DNA from: Desulfobacterales bacterium
GTDB taxonomy: Bacteria > Desulfobacterota > Desulfobacteria > Desulfobacterales > Desulfosalsimonadaceae
DNA length: 9,801 nucleotides
NCBI GenBank assembly: GCA_018334855.1
Contig: JAGXLE010000033.1
Span: forward strand, 1 to 9,801
Direction: 5' to 3'
The translations under genes and the position numbers were made by a program. This document shows, in pieces, positions 1-7,655 of the stretch. The notes under the pieces were generated by a model. The model saw only the letters and a list, made by a program, of their open reading frames with translations. It did not search any database and was not told the DNA's origin. The first letter of the stretch is position 1. Each line of letters begins with the position of its first letter.

Positions 1-812
1 ACCCTTACTATATGCACTCCTTTCATGGCCGCCGCGGCCACCGCTGCCAGAGTTCCGGCTTCGACCCCGGGACTGTCCAGCGAAAAGTCGGTATCTGCAT
101 TCTTTGACAGCACCTGCCTGATAAAAGCTTTTCTGGAGGGACCCAGCAAAACAGGCAGACCGAGCTCCAGGAAACGATCTGCCCGGTCTATCAGCTCCAG
201 GTTGTGAGCGGCTGTTTTTCCGAATCCTATTCCCGGATCCACGATAATCCTGCCTCGCTCTACGCCGGCGTTTTCAGCTTTTTTAACCGAATCTTTCAGA
301 AAGCTGAAAATTTCACCCACCAGGTCTTTATAGACCGGGTCAATCTGCATGGTTTTGGGATCTCCCTTCATGTGCATCAGCACCAGCAGGGTGCCGTATT
401 CGGCCGCCACCTTGCCCATTGCAGGGTCAAAGCGAAGGGCGCTTATGTCATTTATAATCGCGGCTCCTGCATTGACAGCCCGCCGGGCCACTTCGGCCTT
501 GGTGGTATCAATGGAAATGGGAACAGCAAGTTTCGGGGCCAAGTGTTCGATGACAGGTATCACCCGCCGGGTTTCTTCCTCGGCTGATACGGGTTCGGAA
601 AACGGCCGGCTGGACTCCCCTCCTATATCCAGGATGTCTGCACCGTCTGCAACTATCTTATCTGCCTGTGAAAGTGCCGCATCCTTTCGCAAAAATCTCC
701 CGCCGTCTGAAAAAGAATCAGGGGTGATGTTTAAAATGCCCATGATTGCAGTGCGTTGTCCCAGTTCCAGCTGATGGCCGCCACACTGGAGACTATGCCT
801 GCTCATCAGCAT
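1..812 (-). CDS. folP: Dihydropteroate synthase, 3' end cut by window edge
   Basis: Condenses p-aminobenzoate with hydroxymethyl-dihydropterin diphosphate to give dihydropteroate in cytoplasmic folate synthesis; it is the sulfonamide target. My translation of the minus strand shows the family blocks in order (numbering from the start at 812): MGILNITPDSFSDGG (24-38), DIGGESSRP (62-70), SIDT (100-103), INDISAL (120-126), MHMKGDPKTMQ (146-156), DPGIGFGKT (192-200) and GPSRKAF (224-230). The frame leaves the window at GVHIVRV, just before the usual HDV block, so roughly 10-20 residues are missing. Two in-frame ATGs (812 and 806) lie inside the ftsH 3' end. The one at 812 has GGGA about 8 nt upstream and is preferred, giving a 20-nt overlap with ftsH and pointing to translational coupling. 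The serine in GGESSRP, where many homologues have threonine, is conservative. The family call is very secure; the exact start is less so. Confidence 0.95.
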   Translation of the reverse strand, partial: MLMSRHSLQCGGHQLELGQRTAIMGILNITPDSFSDGGRFLRKDAALSQADKIVADGADILDIGGESSRPFSEPVSAEEETRRVIPVIEHLAPKLAVPISIDTTKAEVARRAVNAGAAIINDISALRFDPAMGKVAAEYGTLLVLMHMKGDPKTMQIDPVYKDLVGEIFSFLKDSVKKAENAGVERGRIIVDPGIGFGKTAAHNLELIDRADRFLELGLPVLLGPSRKAFIRQVLSKNADTDFSLDSPGVEAGTLAAVAAAAMKGVHIVR

Positions 813-2688
813 CAGCGCTTTCCCTGTTTTCTTCAGATTCACCGGCGTTGTTCCGGTGCTGCTCTTCCGACTCGGTGGGTTCTGACGGGAGCTTTATGCC
901 CGGCCGCATTTCATAAATCATGGCATCCAGCTCTTTTCCCATCACGGTTTCCGTATCCAGCAGCCTTTCTGCCAGCTTGTTTAAGATGTCCATGTTGTCG
1001 GTTAAGATCTGCTTGGCGCGGTTGTAGGTTTCAGTTACCAGGTTGGAGACTTCGGAATCGATTTTCTGGGCGGTAGCCTCGGAATAATCGCGATGCTGTG
1101 CGATTTCACGGCCCAGAAATATGTGCTCCTCGTTCTGTCCGTAGGTAAGCGGCCCCAGGTTTTCACTCATTCCCCACGAGCAGATCATTTTGTGGGCAAG
1201 TTCCGTTGCCTTTTTTATGTCATTGGCTCCGCCGGTGCTTATGCGCCTGAAAACGAGTTCTTCGGCCGCGCGTCCTCCCATGGCAACAGCCAGTTCGCTC
1301 ATCAGCTGATCCTTGAACATAAAGTCGCGCTCCTCGGGCAGAAACCAGGTAATGCCGGCCGCCCTGCCCCGGGGAATGATTGTGATTTTGTTTATTGAGT
1401 CCGTTTCCGGGGACAGGCGGGCCACCAGGGCGTGTCCACCTTCATGGTAGGCAGTGATCCTTTTGTCTTCCTCTTTCATGACTTTTGACTTGCGCTCCAG
1501 GCCCATGAAAATCTTGTCCTTGGCCTCCTCGAAATCCTCCATGAAAACTTTATCCCTGTTTTTCTTTGCGGCGATAAGAGCCGCCTCGTTGACCATGTTT
1601 TCCAGGTCAGCCCCCGAAAAACCGGGAGTGCCCTTTGCAAGAGCAACCGAGTCCACATCGTTGTCAGTAGGTGTTCTTTTCAGGTGAACCTCTATGATTT
1701 CGGTTCTGCCCTTGATATCAGGCATGGGCACAACCACCTGCCGGTCAAACCGGCCGGGTCTCAGCAGTGCCGGGTCGAGCACGTCGGGACGGTTGGTCGA
1801 GGCTATAAGGATAACGCCTTCATTGGATTCAAATCCGTCCATTTCCACCAGCAGCTGGTTTAGGGTCTGTTCGCGCTCGTCGTGTCCGCCGCCCAGTCCG
1901 GCGCCGCGCTGGCGGCCAACCGCGTCGAGCTCATCGATAAATATCAGGCACGGGGCGTTTTTTTTGCCCTGTACAAACAGATCCCTCACCCTGGAGGCGC
2001 CGACTCCCACAAACATTTCCACAAAATCCGAACCGCTGATGCTGAAAAACGGAACCCCGGCTTCGCCGGCTATTGCGCGTGCAAGCATGGTTTTGCCTGT
2101 TCCGGGAGCACCTACCATCAGGACCCCCTTTGGTATCCGGCCGCCAAGGCGCGTATATTTCTTGGGATTTCTCAGAAACTCCACCAATTCGGATACTTCC
2201 TCCTTGGCTTCATCCACTCCCGCCACGTCGGCGAAGGTGATCTTTTCTGTCTGCTCCGAAAGCATGCGCGCCCCGCTTTTGCCGAAAGACATCGCTTTCC
2301 CCCCGCCCCCCTGCATCTGCCGCATGAAAAATATCCATACAGCTATAAGCAGGATCATGGGAAACCAGGATACAAGAACAGAGACAAACCACGGGGTATC
2401 CTGTTCCGGCTTGGCCTTGATGGAAACCCCCTTGTCTCTTAAAATGCTTATCAGTTCATTGTCCTGCGGGGCATAGGTGTAGATATTATCGCCGCCGGTA
2501 TCAGTTGCCGTCAGTTTCTGGCCCTCTATGACAACGCTGTTGACCTGACCGTCTTCGACCATGCTCAGAAACTGAGAGTATCCGATTTCTTTTCTGGTCT
2601 CCTGCTGGGTGTTGAAGATATTGTAGAGCATGATCATCATAAGAACTATGACGATCCACAGCGCAAGGTTTTTGTTAAAGGCGTTCAA
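793..2688 (-). CDS. ftsH: ATP-dependent zinc metalloprotease FtsH
   Basis: Inner-membrane AAA+ protease that extracts and degrades misfolded membrane proteins and some cytosolic regulators; works as a hexamer. The 631-aa product is of normal length. It shows an N-terminal membrane segment (about 8-24), a periplasmic domain (about 25-100), a second membrane segment (about 101-121), Walker A GAPGTGKT (193-200), Walker B LIFIDE (248-253), pore loop MFVGVG (225-230), second region of homology [20 protein letters not shown] (297-316), the zinc motif HEGGH (415-419) and the likely third zinc ligand D490 in [11 protein letters not shown]. The tail after about residue 600 is acidic and poorly conserved. 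The start is TTG at 2688: GGAGG lies 9 nt upstream (2698-2702), directly after the tilS stop, and no better start is near. It is the middle gene of tilS-ftsH-folP, 18 nt after tilS and overlapping folP. All catalytic residues appear intact. Confidence 0.98.
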   Translation of the reverse strand: MNAFNKNLALWIVIVLMMIMLYNIFNTQQETRKEIGYSQFLSMVEDGQVNSVVIEGQKLTATDTGGDNIYTYAPQDNELISILRDKGVSIKAKPEQDTPWFVSVLVSWFPMILLIAVWIFFMRQMQGGGGKAMSFGKSGARMLSEQTEKITFADVAGVDEAKEEVSELVEFLRNPKKYTRLGGRIPKGVLMVGAPGTGKTMLARAIAGEAGVPFFSISGSDFVEMFVGVGASRVRDLFVQGKKNAPCLIFIDELDAVGRQRGAGLGGGHDEREQTLNQLLVEMDGFESNEGVILIASTNRPDVLDPALLRPGRFDRQVVVPMPDIKGRTEIIEVHLKRTPTDNDVDSVALAKGTPGFSGADLENMVNEAALIAAKKNRDKVFMEDFEEAKDKIFMGLERKSKVMKEEDKRITAYHEGGHALVARLSPETDSINKITIIPRGRAAGITWFLPEERDFMFKDQLMSELAVAMGGRAAEELVFRRISTGGANDIKKATELAHKMICSWGMSENLGPLTYGQNEEHIFLGREIAQHRDYSEATAQKIDSEVSNLVTETYNRAKQILTDNMDILNKLAERLLDTETVMGKELDAMIYEMRPGIKLPSEPTESEEQHRNNAGESEENRESADADEQA

Positions 2689-2706
2689 TGTGTGTTTCCT
2701 CCGGAT

Positions 2707-4188
2707 CTACTTATCTGTATGATTTCGGAAAAACGATATCTTCAGTACGTTTTTCGTGGTTTTGGTTATTTTGACCCGCTCATTTATCCGCATGCCTGCA
2801 ACCCAGATGATCTCCTCTCCGCTTTGCACCACCGGTACGGCACCGCGTTGATCCGCCGGCACCTTCTTGTTTATAAAAAAATCTTTTAATTTAACCGTCC
2901 CGTCCATGCCCAGCGGCGTAAAGCGATCGCCGGGCCGCGGGTTTCGAATAACCAAGGGTAACTCCACCCGGTCCATGTCGATAAAGGCGACGGCGACCAT
3001 GTTCTCCTGTTCAAAAATATTAATGTTAGCATAAAATTTTAGCTGTTGGAATAGCATCTGTGAATCAATTTCTTCTATCCGTACTGATTCCGCAACCTCT
3101 CCCACCTGTTTTAGCCTATATTCAAAAGGTACCGCCTGCAATTTTGAGCCCTTGTCCCCTAAAGAGCGCAGGGGCTTTGTTTCTTTTGCAAACCTGAGAG
3201 TATCACCTTTGCGCAGCACCCGTACGCGGCCCGGCAGATGGAGATGCCCTGCGGCATCCTGATCTGAGGCCAGATTCAGTATATTTTTTATATGGTGATA
3301 TCCAATGCGCCCCAAATCGCCTTTTACTTTCAAAAGGGCCTTTCGAATGAGCCTGCGCCTGGCGGCTGTGTGAAGAGACATAAGAGGCTGCACCGAAAGA
3401 ATCATCTCACCGGCTTGGCTGTTGTTTTTGATTGTGGCCTCCTCTAAGACCGGTGCCAGCAAGTCCTCAATCCATTCCGACTCGTCGCGCATTACCTCCG
3501 CGAGCCTGTTTAAATTATCGATAATGCTGGGATTGTAGTGCACAAGTTCCGGAATAAGGCTGTTTCGTATGCGGTTTCGCGTAAACCGGTTATCCCTGTT
3601 GGATTGATCAATACAATATGAAAGCTGCTGGGCCTGGAGAAATCGCTCAATCTCGATTCGCGAAGTCTCGATCAAGGGCCTGATGATTCTTCCCCGGACA
3701 GGGGAAATGCCTCCCAAGCCGCTTGGCCCGCTTCCGCGAAGCAGGTTTAAAAGGACCTGTTCCGCGCAATCCTCTGCCTGATGGCCTACGGCGATTTTAT
3801 CAAAGCCTTCAAGATCTGCAGTCTCGGCAAAAAAGTTGTAGCGCTCTTTTCTTCCTTCTTCTTCCAGATTCCCGCCCCTTTCATAAAGATTTATTTTTCT
3901 GGAATAATATGACAGGTTCATTCGTCTGGCAAGGGTTTCCACAAACATGGCGTCCGAGTCGGAAGATTTTTTGCGCAGGCCGTGGTTAAGATGCGCAATG
4001 CCGATTCTCCATCCAAAGATCGGCGCAAGGCTTGCCAGGCCGTAGAGGAGAGCAACAGAGTCGGCCCCTCCTGAAACGCCTACCAGCACGGAGTCATGTT
4101 CTCTTAGCATGGCGTGCCTGCAAAGAGTTTCTTCCATCCGTCTTATAAACGCATTTTCCGATGATATATTCGATTTTTGCGGATTCAA
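2707..4188 (-). CDS. tilS: tRNA(Ile)-lysidine synthase TilS
   Basis: ATP-dependent ligase that converts C34 of the CAU-anticodon tRNA-Ile to lysidine, switching its decoding from AUG to AUA; essential in most bacteria. The 493-residue product has the N-type PP-loop VGVSGGADSVALL (37-48, core SGGADS 39-44), HLNHGLR (66-72), GHQAEDCAEQ (135-144) followed by LLNLLRGSG, and a C-terminal substrate-binding domain with RNPRPGDRF (415-423), LKDFFINKKVP (434-444) and WVAGMRINER (462-471). Length is slightly above the usual 430-480. The longest frame opens with TTG at 4188, which has no clear ribosome binding site. The next in-frame start is ATG at 4137 (residue 18), with only a weak AAGACGG upstream. 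The TTG is favoured because residues 13-28 resemble the N-terminal helix seen before the PP-loop in relatives. It is the first gene of the tilS-ftsH-folP operon, divergent from the SRP RNA gene. Confidence 0.95.
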   Translation of the reverse strand: MNPQKSNISSENAFIRRMEETLCRHAMLREHDSVLVGVSGGADSVALLYGLASLAPIFGWRIGIAHLNHGLRKKSSDSDAMFVETLARRMNLSYYSRKINLYERGGNLEEEGRKERYNFFAETADLEGFDKIAVGHQAEDCAEQVLLNLLRGSGPSGLGGISPVRGRIIRPLIETSRIEIERFLQAQQLSYCIDQSNRDNRFTRNRIRNSLIPELVHYNPSIIDNLNRLAEVMRDESEWIEDLLAPVLEEATIKNNSQAGEMILSVQPLMSLHTAARRRLIRKALLKVKGDLGRIGYHHIKNILNLASDQDAAGHLHLPGRVRVLRKGDTLRFAKETKPLRSLGDKGSKLQAVPFEYRLKQVGEVAESVRIEEIDSQMLFQQLKFYANINIFEQENMVAVAFIDMDRVELPLVIRNPRPGDRFTPLGMDGTVKLKDFFINKKVPADQRGAVPVVQSGEEIIWVAGMRINERVKITKTTKNVLKISFFRNHTDK

Positions 4189-4229
4189 CAGTTTGCTTAT
4201 GTTTAGAAATTTTTTAGATTCGTAAATAA

Positions 4230-4259
4230 TTTATAATACAATAACCATTTATAGGGCAA
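4230..4259 (-). promoter_or_regulatory. Candidate promoter for tilS-ftsH-folP
   Basis: On the minus strand, TTGCCC (4259-4254) is followed after 18 nt by TATAAA (4235-4230) in a very AT-rich stretch, which would start transcription near 4223 and give a leader of about 35 nt before the TTG at 4188. The -35 match is poor and spacing is one over the optimum, so this is only the best candidate between tilS and the divergent SRP RNA gene. Confidence 0.3.
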
Positions 4260-4361
4260 AAACAATCATGGAACAAACTCCTGTGAAATCATTTTTTCGC
4301 GCCGCCGATCAGCCGGGGTGCTTACGGATTTCCTTTCTGCAAAAATACCGGCTTGGCAGAA

Positions 4362-4375
4362 TAAAAAGCTTTTTA
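4362..4375. repeat. 14-bp perfect AT-rich palindrome upstream of the SRP RNA promoter
   Basis: TAAAAAGCTTTTTA is an exact 14-bp palindrome ending 22 nt before the -35 box of the SRP RNA promoter. Its position and A/T tracts would fit an UP-like element or a protein site, but this is inference. It could equally be chance in a noncoding AT-rich stretch. Confidence 0.4.
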
Positions 4376-4397
4376 CGAGCCTGTCAAAAATTGTCTC

Positions 4398-4426
4398 TTG
4401 AAAACCTCTTCCACAGGCCTTATAGT
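4398..4426 (+). promoter_or_regulatory. Sigma-70-type promoter of the SRP RNA gene
   Basis: TTGAAA (4398-4403), a 17-nt spacer and TATAGT (4421-4426) give a near-consensus housekeeping promoter. The predicted start, 7 nt after the -10 box (about 4433), falls exactly where the closing helix of the SRP RNA begins (4434). Promoter and RNA boundary were derived independently, so their agreement supports both. Confidence 0.85.
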
Positions 4427-4432
4427 AATTAT

Positions 4433-4690
4433 CCCGGTCGGGATAGGCGGGGTGTTAGCGGTACCCTGTACCCGAAAACCGCTTGATGCGGGGCTGAATT
4501 CCCCTCCGAGGATATGATGCGGATGCCGCAGGTCATTCAGGTCGGCCGCCGCGCAACAGACGGTTACGAACCTCGTCAGGTCCGGAAGGAAGCAGCGATA
4601 AGTAATGCAGTCTGTGTCGCGGATCGTTCCCGGCCAGGTTATGACCTGCATTTTCCAAGTCTTTCCGAAGAGGGGTTCCCGGCCGGAATT
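4433..4690 (+). ncRNA. ffs: Signal recognition particle RNA, long form with Alu-like domain
   Basis: RNA scaffold of the signal recognition particle; it binds Ffh and targets membrane and secreted proteins co-translationally. Domain IV is unmistakable: TCAGGTCCGGAAGGAAGCAG (4576-4595) with the GGAA tetraloop in TCCGGAAGGA. Supporting helices read from the sequence are 4434-4443 with 4677-4686 (closing helix, one G-U pair), 4528-4536 with 4641-4649, 4544-4548 with 4631-4635, 4550-4553 with 4618-4621, 4556-4561 with 4610-4615, and 4564-4567 with 4602-4605. The 5' part carries hairpin AGCGGT/ACCGCT (4457-4462 with 4478-4483) around CCTGTACC, then GGGG/CCCC (4490-4493 with 4501-4504). This closely resembles the Alu domain of the Bacillus subtilis small cytoplasmic RNA as I remember it. 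About 255 nt is long-form size, against about 114 nt for E. coli 4.5S RNA. The 5' end is set by the promoter; the 3' end is approximate. Confidence 0.93.
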
Positions 4691-4700
4691 CAGCTCCTTG

Positions 4701-4738
4701 TTTTTACCCGCATATCTATAAAGAGCTATATGTAAAAA
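4701..4738. terminator. AT-rich inverted repeat after the SRP RNA, possible weak terminator
   Basis: TTTTTA (4701-4706) pairs with TAAAAA (4733-4738), and CATAT (4711-4715) with ATATG (4728-4732), with a 4-nt bulge on the left and a 12-nt loop. TTGTTTTT (4698-4705), about a dozen nt after the closing SRP helix, could serve as the U-tract for RNA 3' end formation. There is no GC-rich stem, so this is not a canonical terminator. Read-through into grpE remains possible. Confidence 0.3.
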
Positions 4739-4744
4739 CCTGCC

Positions 4745-4772
4745 TTGACATTCCACCATCGTGACTTATTTT
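4745..4772 (+). promoter_or_regulatory. Candidate promoter for grpE-dnaK
   Basis: TTGACA (4745-4750, consensus -35) is followed after 16 nt by TATTTT (4767-4772), a weak -10. The -35 box also forms the left half of an exact inverted repeat with TGTCAA at 4775-4780, so a repressor site is conceivable. No heat-shock sigma-32 type CCCCAT -10 and no CIRCE operator (TTAGCACTC, 9 nt, GAGTGCTAA) was seen here. It would give a leader of roughly 95 nt before the preferred grpE start. Confidence 0.4.
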
Positions 4773-4876
4773 TCTGTCAAACTTCAACAGATTCGGCAAG
4801 TTTCCAGTTGATCCCGATGTGCAGACGGGTTGATCGAAAAGATGTGCCGGAATCTTTAAGAAGAGAGGTGATAGAA

Positions 4877-5512
4877 TTGAATCACGATTCGCACGGTAAG
4901 AACACGGCCAGTGAGCCGGAAAAACAAACAGAAGCCGGAGAGGCGCCTATGAACAAGAAAAAAACGCAGCAAAGCAGCGCCATGGAAAAGGAAGAAGAGC
5001 AGGCAACCAAAACGGCAGAATCGGAAGAAGATATAGAACAGTTGAAAAACGATCTTTCGTCTGCGCAGTCCGAGGCCGCCGAGACTTATGACCGGCTGCT
5101 TCGGCTGTCGGCTGAATTTGAAAATTACAAGAAACGCGTTCAGAGGCAGATGGAGGATCATAAAAAATATGCCAATGAGGAGCTGATAAAGGATCTGCTC
5201 TCTGTGGTGGACAATCTGGAAAGGGCGCTTAATGCAGCCGGAGAAAAGCAGGGCGAAACCGACGCAAATATGGCCGAAGGCATTGAGATGACGTTAAACG
5301 AAATCCTGAAAACTTTGAAAAAGCATAATGTAGAGCCTGTCGAGGCCATGGGAAAGCCTTTTGATCCGACCTATCACGAGGCGGTCATGCAGGAGGAGTC
5401 AGATGAATATCCTGAAAATACTGTGATAGGAGAACTGCAGAAAGGCTACCTTCTCCACGACAGGCTGATACGCCCGGCCATGGTGGTTGTTTCAAAGGCA
5501 AAGACATCCTGA
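4877..5512 (+). CDS. grpE: Nucleotide exchange factor GrpE
   Basis: Dimeric co-chaperone that releases ADP from DnaK and so drives the Hsp70 folding cycle. The 211-residue product has a charged, disordered N-terminus (about 1-50), a long coiled coil (about 51-120, including EFENYKKRVQRQ at 80-91), and the C-terminal beta-wing (about 150-208) with FDPTYHEAV (162-170), GYLLHDRLIRPA (190-201) and VVVSKA. The start is ambiguous. TTG at 4877 has GAGGTG 6 nt upstream and is chosen because the next 24 codons look coding and give a typical GrpE N-terminus. ATG at 4949 has a better GGAG about 8 nt upstream and would give 187 aa. The frame stays open back to 4745, but that stretch overlaps the putative promoter and is unlike GrpE. 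dnaK follows after 86 nt. hrcA, often adjacent in other genomes, is absent; the SRP RNA gene lies upstream instead. Confidence 0.95.
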   Translation: MNHDSHGKNTASEPEKQTEAGEAPMNKKKTQQSSAMEKEEEQATKTAESEEDIEQLKNDLSSAQSEAAETYDRLLRLSAEFENYKKRVQRQMEDHKKYANEELIKDLLSVVDNLERALNAAGEKQGETDANMAEGIEMTLNEILKTLKKHNVEPVEAMGKPFDPTYHEAVMQEESDEYPENTVIGELQKGYLLHDRLIRPAMVVVSKAKTS

Positions 5513-5598
5513 CAGAAAATCTACTGTGCGGCAGTGCGGGTATTTCGCACGGAAAATAAAGATATCCTGAAAATATATTAATCCAAGGAGGCATAAAA

Positions 5599-7533
5599 AT
5601 GGGAAAGGTAATCGGAATTGATCTGGGTACGACCAATTCATGCGTGGCTATACGGGAACAAAACGAGTCAAAGGTTATCACCAACCCTGAAGGTGGGCGT
5701 ACCACTCCTTCAGTGGTTGCTGTAAATGACAGCGGTGAGCGAATGGTGGGCCAGATAGCAAAGCGCCAGGCTATTACCAACCCTGAAAATACAGTATTCG
5801 GCGTCAAGCGGCTTATAGGCCGCAAGTTCGATTCAGACGCTGTTCAGCGCGATATCAAGAACCTGCCGTATACTATTGAAAAGGCAAATAACGGTGATGT
5901 CCGGATCAAGATCCAGGACAGTTTCTACAGCCCGGCTGAAATTTCTTCCTATATCCTGGGCCATATCAAGCGCTATGCAGAGGATTACCTGGGAGAGACC
6001 GTAACGGATGCCGTTATTACGGTGCCGGCTTATTTTGATGACAGCCAGAGGCAAGCCACAAAGGACGCAGGAAAAATTGCAGGGTTAAACGTACAGCGGA
6101 TCATAAACGAGCCGACTGCGGCTTCGCTTGCCTACGGACTTGACAAGAAATCCGACGAAAAAATTGCGGTGTTTGACTTCGGCGGCGGCACATTTGATAT
6201 TTCCATCCTGGAAATCGGTGACGGGGTCTTCGAGGTTAAGGCAACCCACGGCGATACACATCTGGGCGGAGACGACCTGGACCTGAGGGTAATTGATTAC
6301 CTGGCAGACGAGTTTAGAAAAGACAGCGGAATCGACATCCGAAACGACAAAATGGCCCTGCAGCGGCTGAAGGAAGCAGCGGAAAAAGCCAAGATGGAGC
6401 TTTCCACTGCCATGCAGACCGAGGTGAATCTGCCGTTTATAACTGCGGATTCAAGCGGGCCCAAGCACATGAATGTCAAACTGACCCGCGCCAAGCTTGA
6501 ATCACTGGTTGAAGATCTGCTCGACAGGCTTGAAGGTCCCTGTCAGACCGTGTTAAAAGACGCCGGTGTCAGCGCGGACCAGGTTGATGAGGTTATTCTG
6601 GTCGGAGGCATGACGCGTATGCCCGCAGTTCAGGAACGGGTCAAGAAAATTTTTGGAAAAGAGCCTCACAAGGGCGTTAACCCCGATGAGGTTGTGGCCT
6701 TAGGCGCTGCCATTCAGGGCGCAGTGCTGTCCGGAGACGTCAAGGATGTGCTGCTTTTGGATGTCACCCCGCTTTCCCTGGGAATTGAAACCCTGGGCGG
6801 CGTGATGACCAAGCTGATTGAGAAAAACACCACGATACCCACCAGAAAGAGCCAGATTTTCTCCACAGCTGAGGATAATCAGAGGGCGGTCACTATTCAT
6901 GTGCTCCAGGGCGAGCGTGAGATGGCGGCCGACAACAAGAGCCTCGGCAGATTCGAGCTCACAGATATTCCGCCAGCGCCCAGGGGCGTACCGCAGATAG
7001 AGGTGACATTTGATATAGACGCCAACGGTATTGTGCACGTATCTGCCAAGGATAAGGCCACCGGCAAGGAGCAGTCTATCCGGATTACTGCATCCAGCGG
7101 CTTGAGCCAGGAGGAGATAGAGAAACTGGTCAAAGAAGCCGAACAGCACGCAGAAGAGGACAAAAAACGACGTGAATTGGTGGAAGCCAGGAACAATGCA
7201 GACGCCCTGATCTACTCCACGGAAAAATCACTCAACGAGCTTGGAGACAAGGTTGATGCAGATACCAAGCAGCGGGTTGAAGAGATAATCGGCAGGCTGC
7301 GCAAGGCCATGGAAGGCGAAGACAAGGACGAGATAAACAAGATAAGCGAAGAGCTGCAGCAGGCATCCCATAAGCTGGCTGAAACCATGTATCAGCAGGC
7401 TTCCGGCTCCGGCGGCGAACAGGCTGCCGGCGGCGCCGATCAAGGCTCAGGAGCCGGACAGTCCCAGCAGGGCAGCCAGGACGAAGACGTTGTGGATGCC
7501 GACTATGAAGAGGTAGACGACGACAAGAAATAA
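5599..7533 (+). CDS. dnaK: Chaperone protein DnaK (Hsp70)
   Basis: Cytosolic ATP-dependent Hsp70 chaperone that binds exposed hydrophobic peptides, cycling with a J-protein and GrpE. The 644-aa length is typical. Visible motifs: phosphate-1 [11 protein letters not shown] (7-17), [10 protein letters not shown] (67-76), [17 protein letters not shown] (142-158), [12 protein letters not shown] (169-180), phosphate-2 [13 protein letters not shown] (192-204), HLGGDDLD (221-228), adenosine site [10 protein letters not shown] (333-342), interdomain linker [12 protein letters not shown] (384-395), the peptide-binding domain to about 500, the helical lid, and a Gly/Gln-rich linker (about 602-627) before the acidic end [12 protein letters not shown]. 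The ATG at 5599 has AAGGAGG (5585-5591) 7 nt upstream, a strong ribosome binding site. The 86-nt gap after grpE holds a small GTGCG/CGCAC hairpin (5534-5538 with 5546-5550). No dnaJ follows; transcription is closed by the terminator at 7561. Confidence 0.99.
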   Translation: MGKVIGIDLGTTNSCVAIREQNESKVITNPEGGRTTPSVVAVNDSGERMVGQIAKRQAITNPENTVFGVKRLIGRKFDSDAVQRDIKNLPYTIEKANNGDVRIKIQDSFYSPAEISSYILGHIKRYAEDYLGETVTDAVITVPAYFDDSQRQATKDAGKIAGLNVQRIINEPTAASLAYGLDKKSDEKIAVFDFGGGTFDISILEIGDGVFEVKATHGDTHLGGDDLDLRVIDYLADEFRKDSGIDIRNDKMALQRLKEAAEKAKMELSTAMQTEVNLPFITADSSGPKHMNVKLTRAKLESLVEDLLDRLEGPCQTVLKDAGVSADQVDEVILVGGMTRMPAVQERVKKIFGKEPHKGVNPDEVVALGAAIQGAVLSGDVKDVLLLDVTPLSLGIETLGGVMTKLIEKNTTIPTRKSQIFSTAEDNQRAVTIHVLQGEREMAADNKSLGRFELTDIPPAPRGVPQIEVTFDIDANGIVHVSAKDKATGKEQSIRITASSGLSQEEIEKLVKEAEQHAEEDKKRRELVEARNNADALIYSTEKSLNELGDKVDADTKQRVEEIIGRLRKAMEGEDKDEINKISEELQQASHKLAETMYQQASGSGGEQAAGGADQGSGAGQSQQGSQDEDVVDADYEEVDDDKK

Positions 7534-7560
7534 ATCCTGACTTACCACAGGATCGGCATA

Positions 7561-7601
7561 AAGCCCGGCTACGCCTTAACAGGTGTGGCCGGGCTTTTTT
7601 T
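7561..7601 (+). terminator. Intrinsic terminator of grpE-dnaK
   Basis: AAGCCCGGC (7561-7569) pairs perfectly with GCCGGGCTT (7588-7596), and the stem continues inward as ACGCCT/AGGTGT with one G-U pair around a TAAC loop. It runs straight into seven T residues (7595-7601). It lies 27 nt after the dnaK stop, a classic rho-independent terminator that shows dnaJ is not in this transcript. Confidence 0.95.
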
Positions 7602-7655
7602 GACATTCGGAGGGCACGGATGAAACCGGTTGACTTTTGCAATATATCTGCTAAC

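Noticed and set aside
204..587. 127-aa plus-strand frame opposite folP, and similar long frames opposite ftsH (1694-2476), grpE and dnaK
   Set aside because: Shadow frames of strongly conserved genes on the other strand; no ribosome binding sites and low-complexity translations.
4268..4486. 72-aa plus-strand reading frame between tilS and the SRP RNA domain IV
   Set aside because: No ribosome binding site, it runs through the SRP RNA promoter and Alu domain, and the product resembles nothing known.
4373..4759. 128-aa minus-strand reading frame
   Set aside because: Lies antisense to the SRP RNA; its apparent coding length follows from the structured RNA sequence rather than from a gene.
4807..4842. 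Imperfect direct repeats TTGATC..GATGTGC upstream of grpE
   Set aside because: Only 6-7 nt blocks with different spacing; expected by chance and without a clear regulatory reading.
5526..5550. Small GTGCG/CGCAC hairpin in the grpE-dnaK gap
   Set aside because: Only 5 bp with no T-run, so not a terminator; too weak to claim an attenuator or processing site.
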